From: Vreelandella malpeensis
GTDB taxonomy: Bacteria; Pseudomonadota; Gammaproteobacteria; Pseudomonadales; Halomonadaceae
Reading direction: 5' to 3'
Assembly: GCF_020622355.1 (NCBI RefSeq)
Contig: NZ_WHVL01000003.1
Coordinates: 186,001-250,000 of the forward strand
Length of the DNA: 64,000 nucleotides
The position numbers and the translations under genes are program-made. The notes beneath the pieces are model-generated. The model saw only the letters and a program-made list of their open reading frames with translations, was not told the DNA's origin and did no database searches. Below, piece by piece: positions 34,648 through 46,915 of this stretch; within the stretch, counting starts at the first letter, position 1; every line of letters starts with the position of its first letter.

Positions 34648-35886
34648 TTAGTGTGCCGAGTAGAGCACGCGAATCTTCAGGGTGTGCTCGACTTCCCTGA
34701 GCGCCTCGAGCGCCTGCGGGCCGTAGGCCTTGTCGACGTCGATCACCACGTAGCCGACGCTTTCGTTGGTCTGCAGGTACTGGCCGGAGATGTTGATGCC
34801 GTTTTCCGACAGCACGCGGTTGATCTGGGACATCACGCCGGGCACGTTGTCGTGGATATGCAGCAAGCGATGCTTGTCCGGGTGGGCAGGCAGCGCCACT
34901 TCGGGGAAGTTGACCGAGGTGATGGTGGTGCCGTTGTCGGAGTAGGTGGTGAGTTTCTCCGCTACCTCGATGCCGATGTTCTCCTGGGCCTCGAGGGTGG
35001 AGCCGCCGATGTGCGGGGTGAGGATCACGTTCTCGAGACCGCGCAGCGGGCTCTCGAACTCCTCGTTGTTGCCCTTGGGCTCCACCGGGAAGACGTCCAC
35101 CGCCGCGCCATTGAGATAGCCGGACTTGATCGCGTCGGCCAGCGGCTCGATCTCGACGACGCTGCCGCGCGAGGCGTTGATGAGCACCGCGCCGGGCTTC
35201 ATCGCCGCGATCTCCTTCTGGCCGATCATCCAGCGCGTGGAGGGCAGATCCGGCACGTGCAGGCTGACCACGTCGGAGCGACCGAGAAGCTCCTCGAGGC
35301 TGCCGACCTGGCTTGCGTTGCCCATGCCGAGCTTGGTGATGATATCGAAATAGATGACGTTGAAGCCGAGCGACTCGGCGAGCACCGAGAGCTGTGCACC
35401 GATGCTGCCGTAGCCGACGATACCGAGGGTCTTGCCGCGCGCCTCGTGGGAGTTCGCCGCGGATTTCAGCCAGCCGCCCTGGTGGGCGCGAGCGTTCTTC
35501 TCGGGAATGCCGCGCAGCAGCATGATGGCCTCGGCCAGTACCAGCTCCGCCACCGAACGGGTGTTGGAGTAAGGAGCGTTGAACACCACCACGCCCCGCT
35601 TGAGCGCGGCGTTCAGGTCCACCTGGTTGGTGCCGATGCAGAAACAGCCCACGGCCACGAGCTTTTCCGCCGCCGCGAACACCCGCTCGTTGAGCTGGGT
35701 GCGCGAGCGGATGCCGATGAAGTGAACATCGCGGATCTTCTCGATCAGCGCCTCTTCGTCCAGGGACGTCGGCAGGTGCTCGATGTTTTCGTATCCGGCG
35801 TTGCGAAAATTGTCCACCGCGCTCTGGTGGACGCCCTCGAGAAGCAGGATCTTGATCTTGCTCTTTTCCAGGGACGTTTTGGCCAT
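34648..35886 (-). CDS. serA: D-3-phosphoglycerate dehydrogenase
   Basis: 412-aa cytosolic enzyme catalysing the first step of serine biosynthesis. The NAD-binding Rossmann motif is [13 protein letters not shown]; catalytic Arg, Glu and His are in [11 protein letters not shown], the following Glu-rich segment, and [14 protein letters not shown]. The C-terminal ACT domain (residues about 335-412, [30 protein letters not shown]) binds serine for feedback inhibition. Length matches the E. coli-type enzyme (410 aa). Its own terminator follows. Confidence 0.96.
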   Translation of the reverse strand: MAKTSLEKSKIKILLLEGVHQSAVDNFRNAGYENIEHLPTSLDEEALIEKIRDVHFIGIRSRTQLNERVFAAAEKLVAVGCFCIGTNQVDLNAALKRGVVVFNAPYSNTRSVAELVLAEAIMLLRGIPEKNARAHQGGWLKSAANSHEARGKTLGIVGYGSIGAQLSVLAESLGFNVIYFDIITKLGMGNASQVGSLEELLGRSDVVSLHVPDLPSTRWMIGQKEIAAMKPGAVLINASRGSVVEIEPLADAIKSGYLNGAAVDVFPVEPKGNNEEFESPLRGLENVILTPHIGGSTLEAQENIGIEVAEKLTTYSDNGTTITSVNFPEVALPAHPDKHRLLHIHDNVPGVMSQINRVLSENGINISGQYLQTNESVGYVVIDVDKAYGPQALEALREVEHTLKIRVLYSAH

Positions 35887-36133
35887 GGCTGAATCAACCC
35901 CTATGCTCGGCGACGGGCGCCGTTTATCGGTTCACGAAAGGCCGCCATGGTAGCACAGTGGGCGCCTGGGCCTGGATGAAAACGGTGCGTTTTCAAAATG
36001 AACGTGTCGCACGTTGACCGCACGGCGCGGCGGAGGGCAGACGCCACCCCCCGGCCTCGGTGTATACTGTGCGTTTACGGTGGGCGGGCAGGTACGCCGC
36101 CTCGAACGGGCGCCAACAGGCAGGCTAGGGTCA

Positions 36134-36427
36134 ATGAGCGACAGCACTCCCCCCGAACAGGATTTCGCCACCACGGTTTCAGCGCTTGAAACCCTGGTGG
36201 AACGGCTCGAATCCGGCGAGCTTTCGCTGGAGGAAGCGCTCGGCGCCTTCGAGCAGGGCGTGAAACTCACCCGCGACGCCCAGGCACGCCTGGACCGCGC
36301 AGAGCTCAAGGTGCGCGCTCTGACCGAAGATGCGGACGGCCAGCTGCGCGTGGCGCCGTTCGATCAACCGCCAAGCGCCTCGGGCGACGCCCCCGACGAC
36401 GACCAGGAGCAGACGCCGCCATGGTAA
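36134..36427 (+). CDS. xseB: Exodeoxyribonuclease VII small subunit
   Basis: 97-aa helical protein. It has the conserved core FATTVSALETLVERLESGELSLEEALGAFEQGVKL, the XseB signature; several copies bind one XseA to form ExoVII. An acidic, Gln/Pro-rich tail follows. ATG 36134 starts the conserved length; the open frame upstream is non-coding. A TATACT hexamer at 36063 may be its -10 box. The last seven bases overlap ispA. Confidence 0.93.
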   Translation: MSDSTPPEQDFATTVSALETLVERLESGELSLEEALGAFEQGVKLTRDAQARLDRAELKVRALTEDADGQLRVAPFDQPPSASGDAPDDDQEQTPPW

Positions 36428-37311
36428 GCCAGACCCTCACCCGCCTGAGCGAACACCGCCAGGCCAGCAACGCCCGGGTCGATGCGTCTCTCGAGGCGCT
36501 GTTTTCTGCCCCCGCCGTCGACGCGCGCCTGGAGCAGGCGATGCACCACGGGCTGCTGGTCGGCGGCAAGCGCCTGCGGCCGCTGCTGGTCTACCTTTCG
36601 GGCCGGGCGCTGGGCGCATCGGACGATGACCTCGACGCCCCGGCGGCGGCCATCGAGCTGATCCACGCCTACTCCCTGATCCACGACGACCTGCCCGCCA
36701 TGGACGACGACGATCTGCGCCGCGGCCAGCCGACCGTCCACAAGGCGTATGACGAGGCCACCGCGATTCTCGCCGGCGACGCCCTGCAGGCGCTGGCCTT
36801 CGAGGTGCTGGCGAAGGCCAGCCATCCGCGCCTGGCGGCACTGGTCACGACGCTGGCCGTCGCCTCCGGGCGCCAGGGCATGGTGGCGGGCCAGGCGTTG
36901 GATCTGGCTGCCGTGGGCGGGCTTCCCGACGTCGCGGCGCTCGCCCACATGCATGCCCACAAGACCGGCGCGCTGATCGAGGCGGCGGTACGGATGGGCG
37001 GGCTCGTCGCCGTCGAGGAAGACGATTCGCGCCTGACGGCACTTGCTCGCTACGCCCGCGCGGTTGGTCTAGCCTTCCAGATTCACGACGACGTGCTGGA
37101 CGTGACCGGCGATACCGCCACGCTCGGCAAGACCTCCGGCGCCGATGCCGCCAGAGCCAAGCCCACCTATTCGAGCCTTTTGGGCCTGGAGGGCGCTCGC
37201 GCCAAGGCGCGCGAGCTGACCGATGAGGCCATCGCCGCCCTGGCGCCGCTGGGCGAAGGCGCCGCGCCGCTGATCGATCTGGCCCGCTACATGATCGAGC
37301 GCGACCACTGA
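36421..37311 (+). CDS. ispA: Farnesyl diphosphate synthase
   Basis: 296-aa prenyl transferase condensing IPP with DMAPP and GPP to make FPP. First Asp-rich motif [14 protein letters not shown] (residues about 83-96), second [11 protein letters not shown], plus [11 protein letters not shown] for substrate binding. Two residues between the Asp pairs of the first motif (DDxxxxD) are typical of bacterial FPP synthases. It overlaps xseB and precedes dxs by 59 bp, the common gammaproteobacterial isoprenoid operon. Confidence 0.96.
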   Translation: MVSQTLTRLSEHRQASNARVDASLEALFSAPAVDARLEQAMHHGLLVGGKRLRPLLVYLSGRALGASDDDLDAPAAAIELIHAYSLIHDDLPAMDDDDLRRGQPTVHKAYDEATAILAGDALQALAFEVLAKASHPRLAALVTTLAVASGRQGMVAGQALDLAAVGGLPDVAALAHMHAHKTGALIEAAVRMGGLVAVEEDDSRLTALARYARAVGLAFQIHDDVLDVTGDTATLGKTSGADAARAKPTYSSLLGLEGARAKARELTDEAIAALAPLGEGAAPLIDLARYMIERDH

Positions 37312-37370
37312 ACAATGGCCCTGCATACGCTCGCCGCGATGCAAGAGCCCGCAAAGAAGACCGTGAAAAC

Positions 37371-39302
37371 ATGCCCATGAAGCTGTTCGACGAGATACCC
37401 CGCGAGCGCCCGGCAACGCCGCTGCTCGACTCCTTTGATCACCCCGCCGCGCTGCGGGCCATGAACGACGCCCAACTCGCCACGCTTGCCGACGAGCTGC
37501 GCGCCTACCTGCTCTATAGCGTGGGGGTTTCCGGCGGACACTTCGGCGCTGGGCTCGGCGTAGTCGAGCTCAGCGTGGCGCTGCATCACGTCTACCATAC
37601 CCCGAAGGACCGGCTGGTATGGGACGTGGGCCACCAGGCCTACCCGCACAAGATCCTCACCGGGCGGCGCGAGGCGATGACTGGCATCCGCCAGCACGGC
37701 GGCCTGGCCGCCTTTCCGCGCCGCGCCGAATCCGAGTTCGACACCTTCGGCGTGGGCCACTCGAGTACCTCAATCTCGGCCGCCCTTGGCATGGCGCTGG
37801 CCGCTCGCGCGCAAAACGACGACCGCCGCGTCTGCGCGATCATCGGCGACGGCGCCCTGACCGCCGGCATGGCCTTCGAGGCATTGACCCACGCCGGCCA
37901 CGTCGATGCCAACCTGCTGGTAGTGCTCAACGACAACGAGATGTCGATCTCCGAGAACGTCGGGGGCCTGGCCACGTATCTCGCACGGATGCTGGCAAGC
38001 AAGCCGTATCTCAAGATGCGCGAAGAGGGCAAGAAGGTGCTTTCGCATCTGCCCGGCGCGCTCAAGCTCGCCAAGCGCACCGAAGAGCACATGAAGGGCT
38101 TCGTCAGCCCCGCCACGTTGTTCGAGGAGCTCGGCTTCAACTACGTCGGCCCCATCGACGGCCACGACCTGGACGCGCTGACCGACACCCTGAGCATGCT
38201 GCGCGGCCAGAGCGGCCCGCAGTTCCTGCATATCAAGACCGTCAAGGGCAAGGGCTTTCTGCCGGCAGAAGCCGACCAGATCGGCTACCACGCCATCACC
38301 AAACTGGAAAAACCCCGCGCTGCCCAGGCCGAGGCGAAAAAGCCCGCCGCCGCGCCCGCCGCCCCCAAGCAGAAGTACTGCAACGTGTTCGGCCACTGGC
38401 TGTGCGACATGGCCGCCGCCGATGCGCGACTGATGGGCATCACGCCGGCGATGCGCGAAGGCTCGGACTTGATCCGCTTCTCGAAGGAGTACCCGGAGCG
38501 CTACTTCGATGTGGCGATCGCCGAGCAGCACGCGGTCACGCTCGCTGCCGGCATGGCCTGCGAGGGCATCAAGCCGGTGGTGGCGATCTACTCTACCTTC
38601 CTGCAGCGCGGCTATGACCAGTTGATTCACGACGTGGCGGTGCAGGGGCTGGATGTCACCTTCGCCATCGACCGTGCGGGCCTGGTCGGCGAGGATGGCC
38701 CGACCCACCACGGCAGCATGGATATCTCGTTTCTGCGCTGCGTGCCCAACCTGGTGATCCTGGCCCCGGCGGACGAAGCCGAGTGCCGCGCCATGTTGAG
38801 TGCCGCCTACCAGTACGAGGGCCCGGCGGCGGTGCGCTACCCGCGCGGCACCGGCCCGGGTGTGGCCGTTCCCGAGCACTTGGAGCCCCTGACCATCGGC
38901 CGCGCCGAGACGCGCCGCCGCGCCGAGGGCGACGGCCCCAGGATCGCGCTGCTGGCATTCGGCAGCATGAATGTCCCCGCTGCCGAGGTCGCCGAGGCGC
39001 TCGACGCCACCCACCTCAACATGCGCACCATCAAGCCGCTGGACCGCGACGCGGTGCTCACCGCCGCCGCCGAGCACGACCTGCTGGTGACGCTAGAAGA
39101 GAACGTGGTGGCCGGCGGCGCCGGCAGCGCGGTCAATGAACTGCTCCACGCCGAGAACGTGGCGGCGAGCGTGCTGAATCTCGGCCTGCCCGACAGCTTC
39201 GTCGAGCACGGCACCCCGGAGGAGCTCCTTCACGACTGCGGGCTGGACGTCGAGGGCATTCAGGCGGCAATCGAAAAGCGCTTGGCGCGGCTGCAGCGCT
39301 AG
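37371..39302 (+). CDS. dxs: 1-deoxy-D-xylulose-5-phosphate synthase
   Basis: 643-aa thiamine-diphosphate enzyme joining pyruvate and glyceraldehyde 3-phosphate, first step of the MEP pathway. Conserved regions: [17 protein letters not shown] with catalytic His, [16 protein letters not shown], ThDP motif [14 protein letters not shown]...NDNEMSIS, Glu in [15 protein letters not shown], and [16 protein letters not shown] low-complexity linker ([16 protein letters not shown]) separates the domains. ATG 37371 and ATG 37377 are both possible starts. A terminator follows. Confidence 0.96.
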   Translation: MPMKLFDEIPRERPATPLLDSFDHPAALRAMNDAQLATLADELRAYLLYSVGVSGGHFGAGLGVVELSVALHHVYHTPKDRLVWDVGHQAYPHKILTGRREAMTGIRQHGGLAAFPRRAESEFDTFGVGHSSTSISAALGMALAARAQNDDRRVCAIIGDGALTAGMAFEALTHAGHVDANLLVVLNDNEMSISENVGGLATYLARMLASKPYLKMREEGKKVLSHLPGALKLAKRTEEHMKGFVSPATLFEELGFNYVGPIDGHDLDALTDTLSMLRGQSGPQFLHIKTVKGKGFLPAEADQIGYHAITKLEKPRAAQAEAKKPAAAPAAPKQKYCNVFGHWLCDMAAADARLMGITPAMREGSDLIRFSKEYPERYFDVAIAEQHAVTLAAGMACEGIKPVVAIYSTFLQRGYDQLIHDVAVQGLDVTFAIDRAGLVGEDGPTHHGSMDISFLRCVPNLVILAPADEAECRAMLSAAYQYEGPAAVRYPRGTGPGVAVPEHLEPLTIGRAETRRRAEGDGPRIALLAFGSMNVPAAEVAEALDATHLNMRTIKPLDRDAVLTAAAEHDLLVTLEENVVAGGAGSAVNELLHAENVAASVLNLGLPDSFVEHGTPEELLHDCGLDVEGIQAAIEKRLARLQR

Positions 39303-39331
39303 GCGCTTCGCCAGTCACGCCTCGCTGCACG

Positions 39332-39363
39332 CAAACGGGCAGGCCCCTGGGCCTGCCCGTTTG
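39332..39363 (+). terminator. Terminator hairpin after dxs
   Basis: Near-perfect 15-bp inverted repeat (CAAACGGGCAGGCCC and its complement) with only two central bases, 30 bp after the dxs stop. The 3' arm ends GTTTG, a short T-run. It lies between convergent dxs and the small winged-helix gene and may serve both. Confidence 0.75.
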
Positions 39364-39396
39364 CGTATCGAGCACGCATCGCATTGCCTGTCTCGT

Positions 39397-39679
39397 TCAG
39401 GTGTACGGCGCGGCGCCTGGCAGTGAGCGCGCAAGCGTGACGCGCAGCGCCGGCGACGCCCCGCCGCCGGCGGTGAGGTGCACCCATCCTTGGACTTCGA
39501 GCTCGGCCAGCGCGCGGCGGATCAGCGCGTGCTCGATACCGAGCCGCCGCGAAAGAAGCGCGCTGGAGAGCCCGTCTTTCCCCTGGTCATCGAGGGCGAG
39601 CAGCACCAGCGCTTGCAGTGCATCGAGCGAGGGATGGGCGCGCTGAAGATTCTTCAGCGCGCGTTCGAGCGTCGCGGTA

Positions 39680-39687
<8 letters not shown>
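39397..39687 (-). CDS. Small winged-helix protein, unknown function
   Basis: About 96 aa. Helical segment LERALKNLQRAHPSLDALQALVLLALD, then a winged-helix-like LSSALLSRRLGIEHALIRRALAELEVQGWVHLTAGG, ending in a basic/hydrophobic strand. I place the start at TTG 39687, which overlaps the end of the molybdoenzyme gene by eight bases; a longer frame upstream has no ATG with support. The overlap suggests co-expression with the oxidoreductase. It may be a small DNA-binding regulator or accessory protein; I do not recognise a named family. Confidence 0.6.
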
Positions 39688-42004
<2,317 letters not shown>

Positions 42005-42187
42005 GATGCATCTCCAGGAGGTCAGGGGCGGGGCGCCGGACAGCGATATCGCTGAAAGTCTAACAGTCATCTTCGAAAGCGAAAGCGCCGCGGCATGACG
42101 ATGGGACACGCCGGCCATGGCAATGTTCTGTTCGGCGTCTTAATCTTCGAGGTCTAAGCTTCCTCACGCAAACGCAAGGAATCGATC

Positions 42188-42820
42188 ATGCTGACGGTTT
42201 ACACCTTTCCTCACTCCCGCTCGCTGCGCGCCACCTGGACGCTCGAGGAGCTGGGGCTCGAGTACCGCTGCGAACACGTGGCGCTGGACAAGGGCGAGGG
42301 TCGCTCGCCTGCACACCTGGCACGCCACCCGGACGGCAAGCTGCCGGTGCTCGAAGACGGCGCCCTGGTGCTGTTCGAGTCCGTGGCGATTTGTCGCTAC
42401 CTGGCCGAGCGCTACGATGATGAGGCCATGCTGCTGTCCAAGGACACCGCCGAGCGCGCGCAGGTGGAGCAGTGGCTGAGCTTCATCGTCACCGAGCTGG
42501 AGCAGCCTTTGTGGAATCAGGCCAAGCACACCTTCGCCCTGCCCGAGAACAAGCGCATCCCGGCGGTCATTCCGACCTGCGCCTGGGAGTTCGAGCGCGC
42601 CTTGAAAGCGCTCGAGCGCCGCTATACCGGCGGCGAGTATCTGGTGGGCGACGCCTTCAGCCTGGCAGACATCTTCCTGACTCATACGCTGCAGTGGGCC
42701 GAAAGCATGAAACACCGCTTGCCTCAGGCCCTGCTCGACTACCGCGCGCGTCATCGCCAACGCCCGGCACTGCACGGTGCCATCGCGCGCGAAAAGGCCG
42801 CCGCCGAGCGTCCGGCCTAG
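42188..42820 (+). CDS. Glutathione S-transferase family protein
   Basis: 210-aa cytosolic protein. The N-terminal thioredoxin-like domain (residues 1-80) contains [20 protein letters not shown], with Ser at the usual catalytic position, and the cis-Pro/glutathione-binding segment [25 protein letters not shown]. The helical C-terminal domain has [19 protein letters not shown] (the N-capping box). Start ATG 42188 has AAGGA upstream. Its stop codon shares the palindrome CTAG with that of ribA on the other strand. Substrate unknown. Confidence 0.92.
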   Translation: MLTVYTFPHSRSLRATWTLEELGLEYRCEHVALDKGEGRSPAHLARHPDGKLPVLEDGALVLFESVAICRYLAERYDDEAMLLSKDTAERAQVEQWLSFIVTELEQPLWNQAKHTFALPENKRIPAVIPTCAWEFERALKALERRYTGGEYLVGDAFSLADIFLTHTLQWAESMKHRLPQALLDYRARHRQRPALHGAIAREKAAAERPA

Positions 42821-43452
42821 GAGTTGCGTTCGATGTCGACGTCCTGGGCCTGAGTGAAATCGTCCAGCGCCATCATGTGGCCGAGCTTGCCCGCCTTGGT
42901 GGCCAGGTACTGCTCGTTGTGGGGGTTGAGCCCGGTGGTGATCGCTAAGCGTTCGACAACGTTGACACCGTCCTGGGTAAGTGCACTCACCTTGCGCGGG
43001 TTGTTGGTCATCAGTTTCAGTGCCTGAATGCCCAGGTGATCGAGCATGGGCACGCACAGATCATAGCGGCGCATGTCGGCACCAAACCCCAGGCGCTCGT
43101 TGGCCTCGACGGTGTCTGCCCCCTGGTCCTGCAGGTGGTAGGCACGGATCTTGTTCAAAAGCCCGATACCGCGGCCTTCCTGTCGCAGGTACAGGAGTAC
43201 CCCGCGCCCCTCTTCGGCAATGCGCTTGAGCGCTTCCTGAAGCTGGTAGCCGCAATCGCAGCGCATGGAGAAGAGCGCGTCGCCGGTCAGGCACTCGGAG
43301 TGCACGCGCCCCAGCACCGGAGCCTCGCCCGTCACATCCCCCAAGGTCAGGGCAATATGGTCCTTGCCCGTCGCGTCGTCTTCGAAGCCGTGCATGGTGA
43401 ATGTGGCCCAGGGAGTGGGCAGCCGGGAAGCGGCAATGAAGCGAATGGTCAC
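42817..43452 (-). CDS. ribA: GTP cyclohydrolase II
   Basis: 211-aa enzyme opening GTP to 2,5-diamino-6-ribosylamino-pyrimidinone phosphate, the first committed riboflavin step. The zinc ligands are the three Cys in [21 protein letters not shown]. The GTP site includes [22 protein letters not shown]. Stand-alone RibA without a fused DHBP synthase. It converges with the GST gene at a shared CTAG. No FMN riboswitch is recognisable upstream. Confidence 0.95.
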   Translation of the reverse strand: MTIRFIAASRLPTPWATFTMHGFEDDATGKDHIALTLGDVTGEAPVLGRVHSECLTGDALFSMRCDCGYQLQEALKRIAEEGRGVLLYLRQEGRGIGLLNKIRAYHLQDQGADTVEANERLGFGADMRRYDLCVPMLDHLGIQALKLMTNNPRKVSALTQDGVNVVERLAITTGLNPHNEQYLATKAGKLGHMMALDDFTQAQDVDIERNS

Positions 43453-43582
43453 GTATTACTCCACGGATCAACCAAAACGGTATGGAACAGGGGCCTAGTT
43501 TAACAGGAAGCCGGGCGCGTCTCACGAGGGATGATCGGGCAGGCCTTGAGGGCCTTGCGACGAGTCGTCGCAATACGAGGAC

Positions 43583-43621
43583 ATGAAAATTTCATCGCAC
43601 TTGAAGTAATATTACCTTCAA
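43583..43621. promoter_or_regulatory. Paired palindromes between ribA and mrpA
   Basis: Two AT-rich inverted repeats: ATGAAA-A-TTTCAT (43583-43595) and TTGAA-N11-TTCAA built around TAATATTA (43601-43621). Their centres are 22 bp apart, two helical turns. A -10-like TATAAC (43639-43644) follows, and mrpA starts at 43668. They look like a tandem operator for a dimeric regulator; identity unknown. Confidence 0.5.
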
Positions 43622-43667
43622 TCACGTATTTTCCACGCTATAACGTCACCGATCACTCTGGATTCCC

Positions 43668-46574
43668 ATGCTGCTACTTTCATTGATTGCAGGGCCTTTC
43701 ATTGCCAGTCTCGTCGCCGCCTTGCTGCCGGCGGATGCCCGTAACCGCGAGTCGTGGCTGGCGGGTATCGTGGCGCTATCCGGGCTTCTGGTTACAAGCT
43801 ACCTGTACACCCAGCTGGGCACGAACGGCGTGGTGCAGCGCGAGTTCGGCTGGCTGCCGGCGTTCGGGCTGAACCTGGTGCTGCGCATGGATGGGCTGGC
43901 GTGGCTGTTCGCCATGCTGATCCAGGGAATCGGGCTGCTCGTGGTCATCTATGCGCGCTACTACATGTCGCCGAAGGACCCGGTACCGCGCTTCTTCTCC
44001 TTTCTGCTCGCCTTCATGGGCTCGATGCTCGGGGTGGTGCTGTCGGGCAACCTCATCCAACTGGTCGTGTTCTGGGAGTTGACCAGCGTGACCTCGTTTC
44101 TGCTCATCGGCTACTGGCACCACCGCGCCGATGCCCGGCGCGGCGCACGCATGGCCTTTACCGTCACCGCCAGCGGCGGGCTTTGTCTGTTGATCGGGGT
44201 CTTGCTGCTCGGGCACATGGTGGGCAGCTACTCGCTGGACGTCGTACTGGCCTCCGGGGACCTGATTCGCGAGCACGACCTGTACCTTCCCATGCTGGTG
44301 CTGGTCGCCCTCGGCGCGCTGACCAAGAGCGCTCAGTTCCCGTTCCACTTCTGGCTTCCTCACGCCATGGCGGCACCGACCCCGGTCTCGGCGTTTCTGC
44401 ACTCCGCTACCATGGTCAAGGCCGGCGTGTTCTTGCTGATGCGCCTGTGGCCGGCTCTCTCGGGTACGCCGGAGTGGACATGGATCATCATGGGAGCCGG
44501 GGCCTGCACCATGCTGATCGGTGCCTTCACCGCCATCTTCCAGCACGACCTGAAGGGGCTGCTCGCCTACTCGACCATCAGCCACCTCGGGCTGATCACC
44601 GTCCTGCTCGGTATCGGCACCCCGCTGGCGCTGGTCGCCGCGGTCTTTCATACCTTCAACCACGCGACATTCAAGGCCTCGTTGTTCATGGCGGCGGGCA
44701 TCATCGATCACGAGACCGGCACCCGGGACATGCGCCATCTTCGCGGGCTCTATGCGTCGCTGCCCTATACCGCGACCCTGGCGATCGTCGCCAGTGCCGC
44801 CATGGCCGGCGTGCCTCTGCTCAACGGTTTCATCTCCAAGGAGATGTTCTTTGCCGAGGCGCTGGCGGTGGGTTCGGCCCGCAACTGGGGCATGTCCATT
44901 GCCGCCGTCTTGATGGGTATCTTCGGGGTGGCTTACTCGCTACGCTTCATCTATGTTTTCTTCGGCCGTCAGCCCCAGGATCTGCCCAGGCAACCCCACG
45001 AGCCGCCGCGCTGGATGCGCTTCCCCGTGGAGTTTCTGGTGCTGTGCTGTTTGATCGTGGGCATCATTCCGGGCCTGAGCATCGGTCCGTTTCTGAGCGC
45101 TGCCGTCACATCGGTGCTCGGCGAGGACACCCCCTACTACAGTCTGGCGGTATGGCACGGCTTCAATCTGCCGCTGGCGATGAGTCTTCTCGCCCTGGTC
45201 GGGGGCGTGGCGCTGTACGTGTGGCTGCGAACACGCTACGGATTGATCCAGTCCACCTACGTGCCCTTTCTCGGGCGCTTCAACGGCAAGCAGGCCTACG
45301 AGGACACCATGCTTCGCTTGTCCGCCAGCGCTTCGCTTCTGGAGAAACTGCTGGGTACCCGTCGCCTGCAGCCCCAGCTTCTGCTGATGATTGTGCTGCT
45401 GCTGGCGGTGCCGACGCTGATCGTGCGCCCGGTATCCCTTCTCGCTCTGCCCGCCAACGGCGAGTTCTCCTGGTTGTTCGCCGGGCTCTGGGTGATTGGC
45501 GCCGTCTGCGCCCTCGGGGCGGCCTGGCAGGCCAAGTACCACCGCCTGGCAGCGTTGAGCCTGGTCGGGGGCGTCGGGATCACCGTGAGTCTGGCCTTCC
45601 TGTGGCTCTCGGCGCCGGACCTGGCGCTGACCCAGCTCATGGTGGAGACCATCACGACGGTGCTGATCCTGCTGGGTCTGCGCTGGCTGCCGCCGCGGAT
45701 CACCCCGCGGGAGCTGAACATCACCACGTCCCGGCGCGCGCGGCTGCGCCGCGCCCGGGACATGGTGGTGGCGGTCTGCGCGGGCCTCGCCATGGCGCTG
45801 GTCAGCTACGTCGCGCTGCTGCGCGGCCCCTCCACCGGGGGGATTTCCGACTTCTTCCTGACCCGCGCCCTGAGCGAAGGCGGCGGCAGCAATGTGGTCA
45901 ACGTGCTGCTGGTGGATTTCCGGAGCATCGACACTCTGGGCGAGATCGCGGTGCTGGCCATCGTTGCTCTGACAGTCTACGCCCTGCTGCGGCGCTTTCG
46001 CCCGGCCCCGGAAAGCCTGCCGATTCCCGCCCAGCAGACCAACAGCGTCGACCCCGCGGCAGGGCAGACACCGATTCAGCAGGTGGAGACCGGCTACCTG
46101 AAGGTGCCCAGCGTCTACCTGCGCCTGCTGCTGCCGATCATGGGGGTCATCGCCGCCTACTTCTTCATTCGCGGACATAACCTGCCCGGTGGCGGCTTCG
46201 TGGCCGGGTTGACCTTCTCCGTCGCCATCATCGTGCAGTACATGCTGGCCGGTACCCAGTGGGTGGAGAGCCACCTGCGCCTGCAACCCCACCGCTGGAT
46301 CGCCTTCGGGCTCTGGATCGCCTGCGTGACGGGCATGGGGGCCTGGCTGCTGGGCTATCCGTTCCTGACCAGCCATACCGCCCACTACACGCTGCCGGTA
46401 TTGGGCGAGATTCACCTGCCCAGCGCCTTTGTCTTCGACCTGGGGGTCTTCGGCGTGGTGGTCGGGGCCACGCTGCTCATCCTCACCGCCCTCGCGCACC
46501 AGTCCGTGCGCAGCCACCGCTTACCGGCCACCACGGCGGCGCCTGCCGCAGCCGCTCACAAGGAGATCTTCTGA
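43668..46574 (+). CDS. mrpA: Mrp Na+/H+ antiporter subunit A (MrpA/MrpB fused)
   Basis: 968-aa inner-membrane protein, largest subunit of the multisubunit Na+(K+)/H+ antiporter related to complex I. The N-terminal two-thirds is NuoL-like, with key charged sites in LIQLVVFWELTSVTSFLLIGYWHH (Glu), LGALTKSAQFPFHFWLPHAM (Lys) and FNHATFKASLFM (His/Lys). The C-terminus, from about residue 790, is an MrpB-type domain (YFFIRGHNLPGGGFVAGL). This AB fusion is the normal form in many proteobacteria (PhaAB). First gene of a six-gene operon, joined to mrpC by TGATG. Confidence 0.94.
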   Translation: MLLLSLIAGPFIASLVAALLPADARNRESWLAGIVALSGLLVTSYLYTQLGTNGVVQREFGWLPAFGLNLVLRMDGLAWLFAMLIQGIGLLVVIYARYYMSPKDPVPRFFSFLLAFMGSMLGVVLSGNLIQLVVFWELTSVTSFLLIGYWHHRADARRGARMAFTVTASGGLCLLIGVLLLGHMVGSYSLDVVLASGDLIREHDLYLPMLVLVALGALTKSAQFPFHFWLPHAMAAPTPVSAFLHSATMVKAGVFLLMRLWPALSGTPEWTWIIMGAGACTMLIGAFTAIFQHDLKGLLAYSTISHLGLITVLLGIGTPLALVAAVFHTFNHATFKASLFMAAGIIDHETGTRDMRHLRGLYASLPYTATLAIVASAAMAGVPLLNGFISKEMFFAEALAVGSARNWGMSIAAVLMGIFGVAYSLRFIYVFFGRQPQDLPRQPHEPPRWMRFPVEFLVLCCLIVGIIPGLSIGPFLSAAVTSVLGEDTPYYSLAVWHGFNLPLAMSLLALVGGVALYVWLRTRYGLIQSTYVPFLGRFNGKQAYEDTMLRLSASASLLEKLLGTRRLQPQLLLMIVLLLAVPTLIVRPVSLLALPANGEFSWLFAGLWVIGAVCALGAAWQAKYHRLAALSLVGGVGITVSLAFLWLSAPDLALTQLMVETITTVLILLGLRWLPPRITPRELNITTSRRARLRRARDMVVAVCAGLAMALVSYVALLRGPSTGGISDFFLTRALSEGGGSNVVNVLLVDFRSIDTLGEIAVLAIVALTVYALLRRFRPAPESLPIPAQQTNSVDPAAGQTPIQQVETGYLKVPSVYLRLLLPIMGVIAAYFFIRGHNLPGGGFVAGLTFSVAIIVQYMLAGTQWVESHLRLQPHRWIAFGLWIACVTGMGAWLLGYPFLTSHTAHYTLPVLGEIHLPSAFVFDLGVFGVVVGATLLILTALAHQSVRSHRLPATTAAPAAAAHKEIF

Positions 46575-46915
46575 TGGAAGCCGTGATCGCCATCGCCATG
46601 GGCATCATGTTCGGCGCCGGGGTCTGGCTACTGCTGCGCCCGCGAACGTTCCAGGTCATCACCGGCCTGTTGCTGGTGTCCTATGCGGTCAACCTGTTCA
46701 TCTTCATCATGGGCCGGCTCACCCTCAACCGGCCGCCGCTGACCCTGGCGGAAGGGACCATCGACCCGGCGCTCTATGCCGATCCGATGCCCCAGGCGCT
46801 GGTGCTGACCGCCATCGTCATCGGCTTTGCCACCACGGCGCTGTACCTGGTGGTGATGATCGGCGCTCGGGGTCTGACCGGCACCGACCACGTCGACGGC
46901 AAGGAGACCCACTGA
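46574..46915 (+). CDS. mrpC: Mrp antiporter subunit C
   Basis: 113-aa NuoK-like subunit with three helices: AMGIMFGAGVWLLL, FQVITGLLLVSYAVNLFIFIMG, and ALVLTAIVIGFATTALYLVVM. The PQALVLTAIVI motif is highly conserved in MrpC. The start overlaps the mrpA stop (TGATG) and the end overlaps the mrpD start in the same way. Confidence 0.93.
   Translation: MEAVIAIAMGIMFGAGVWLLLRPRTFQVITGLLLVSYAVNLFIFIMGRLTLNRPPLTLAEGTIDPALYADPMPQALVLTAIVIGFATTALYLVVMIGARGLTGTDHVDGKETH

Noticed and set aside
43453..43667. FMN riboswitch upstream of ribA
   Set aside because: None of the conserved RFN elements are visible; the region shows only short palindromes.
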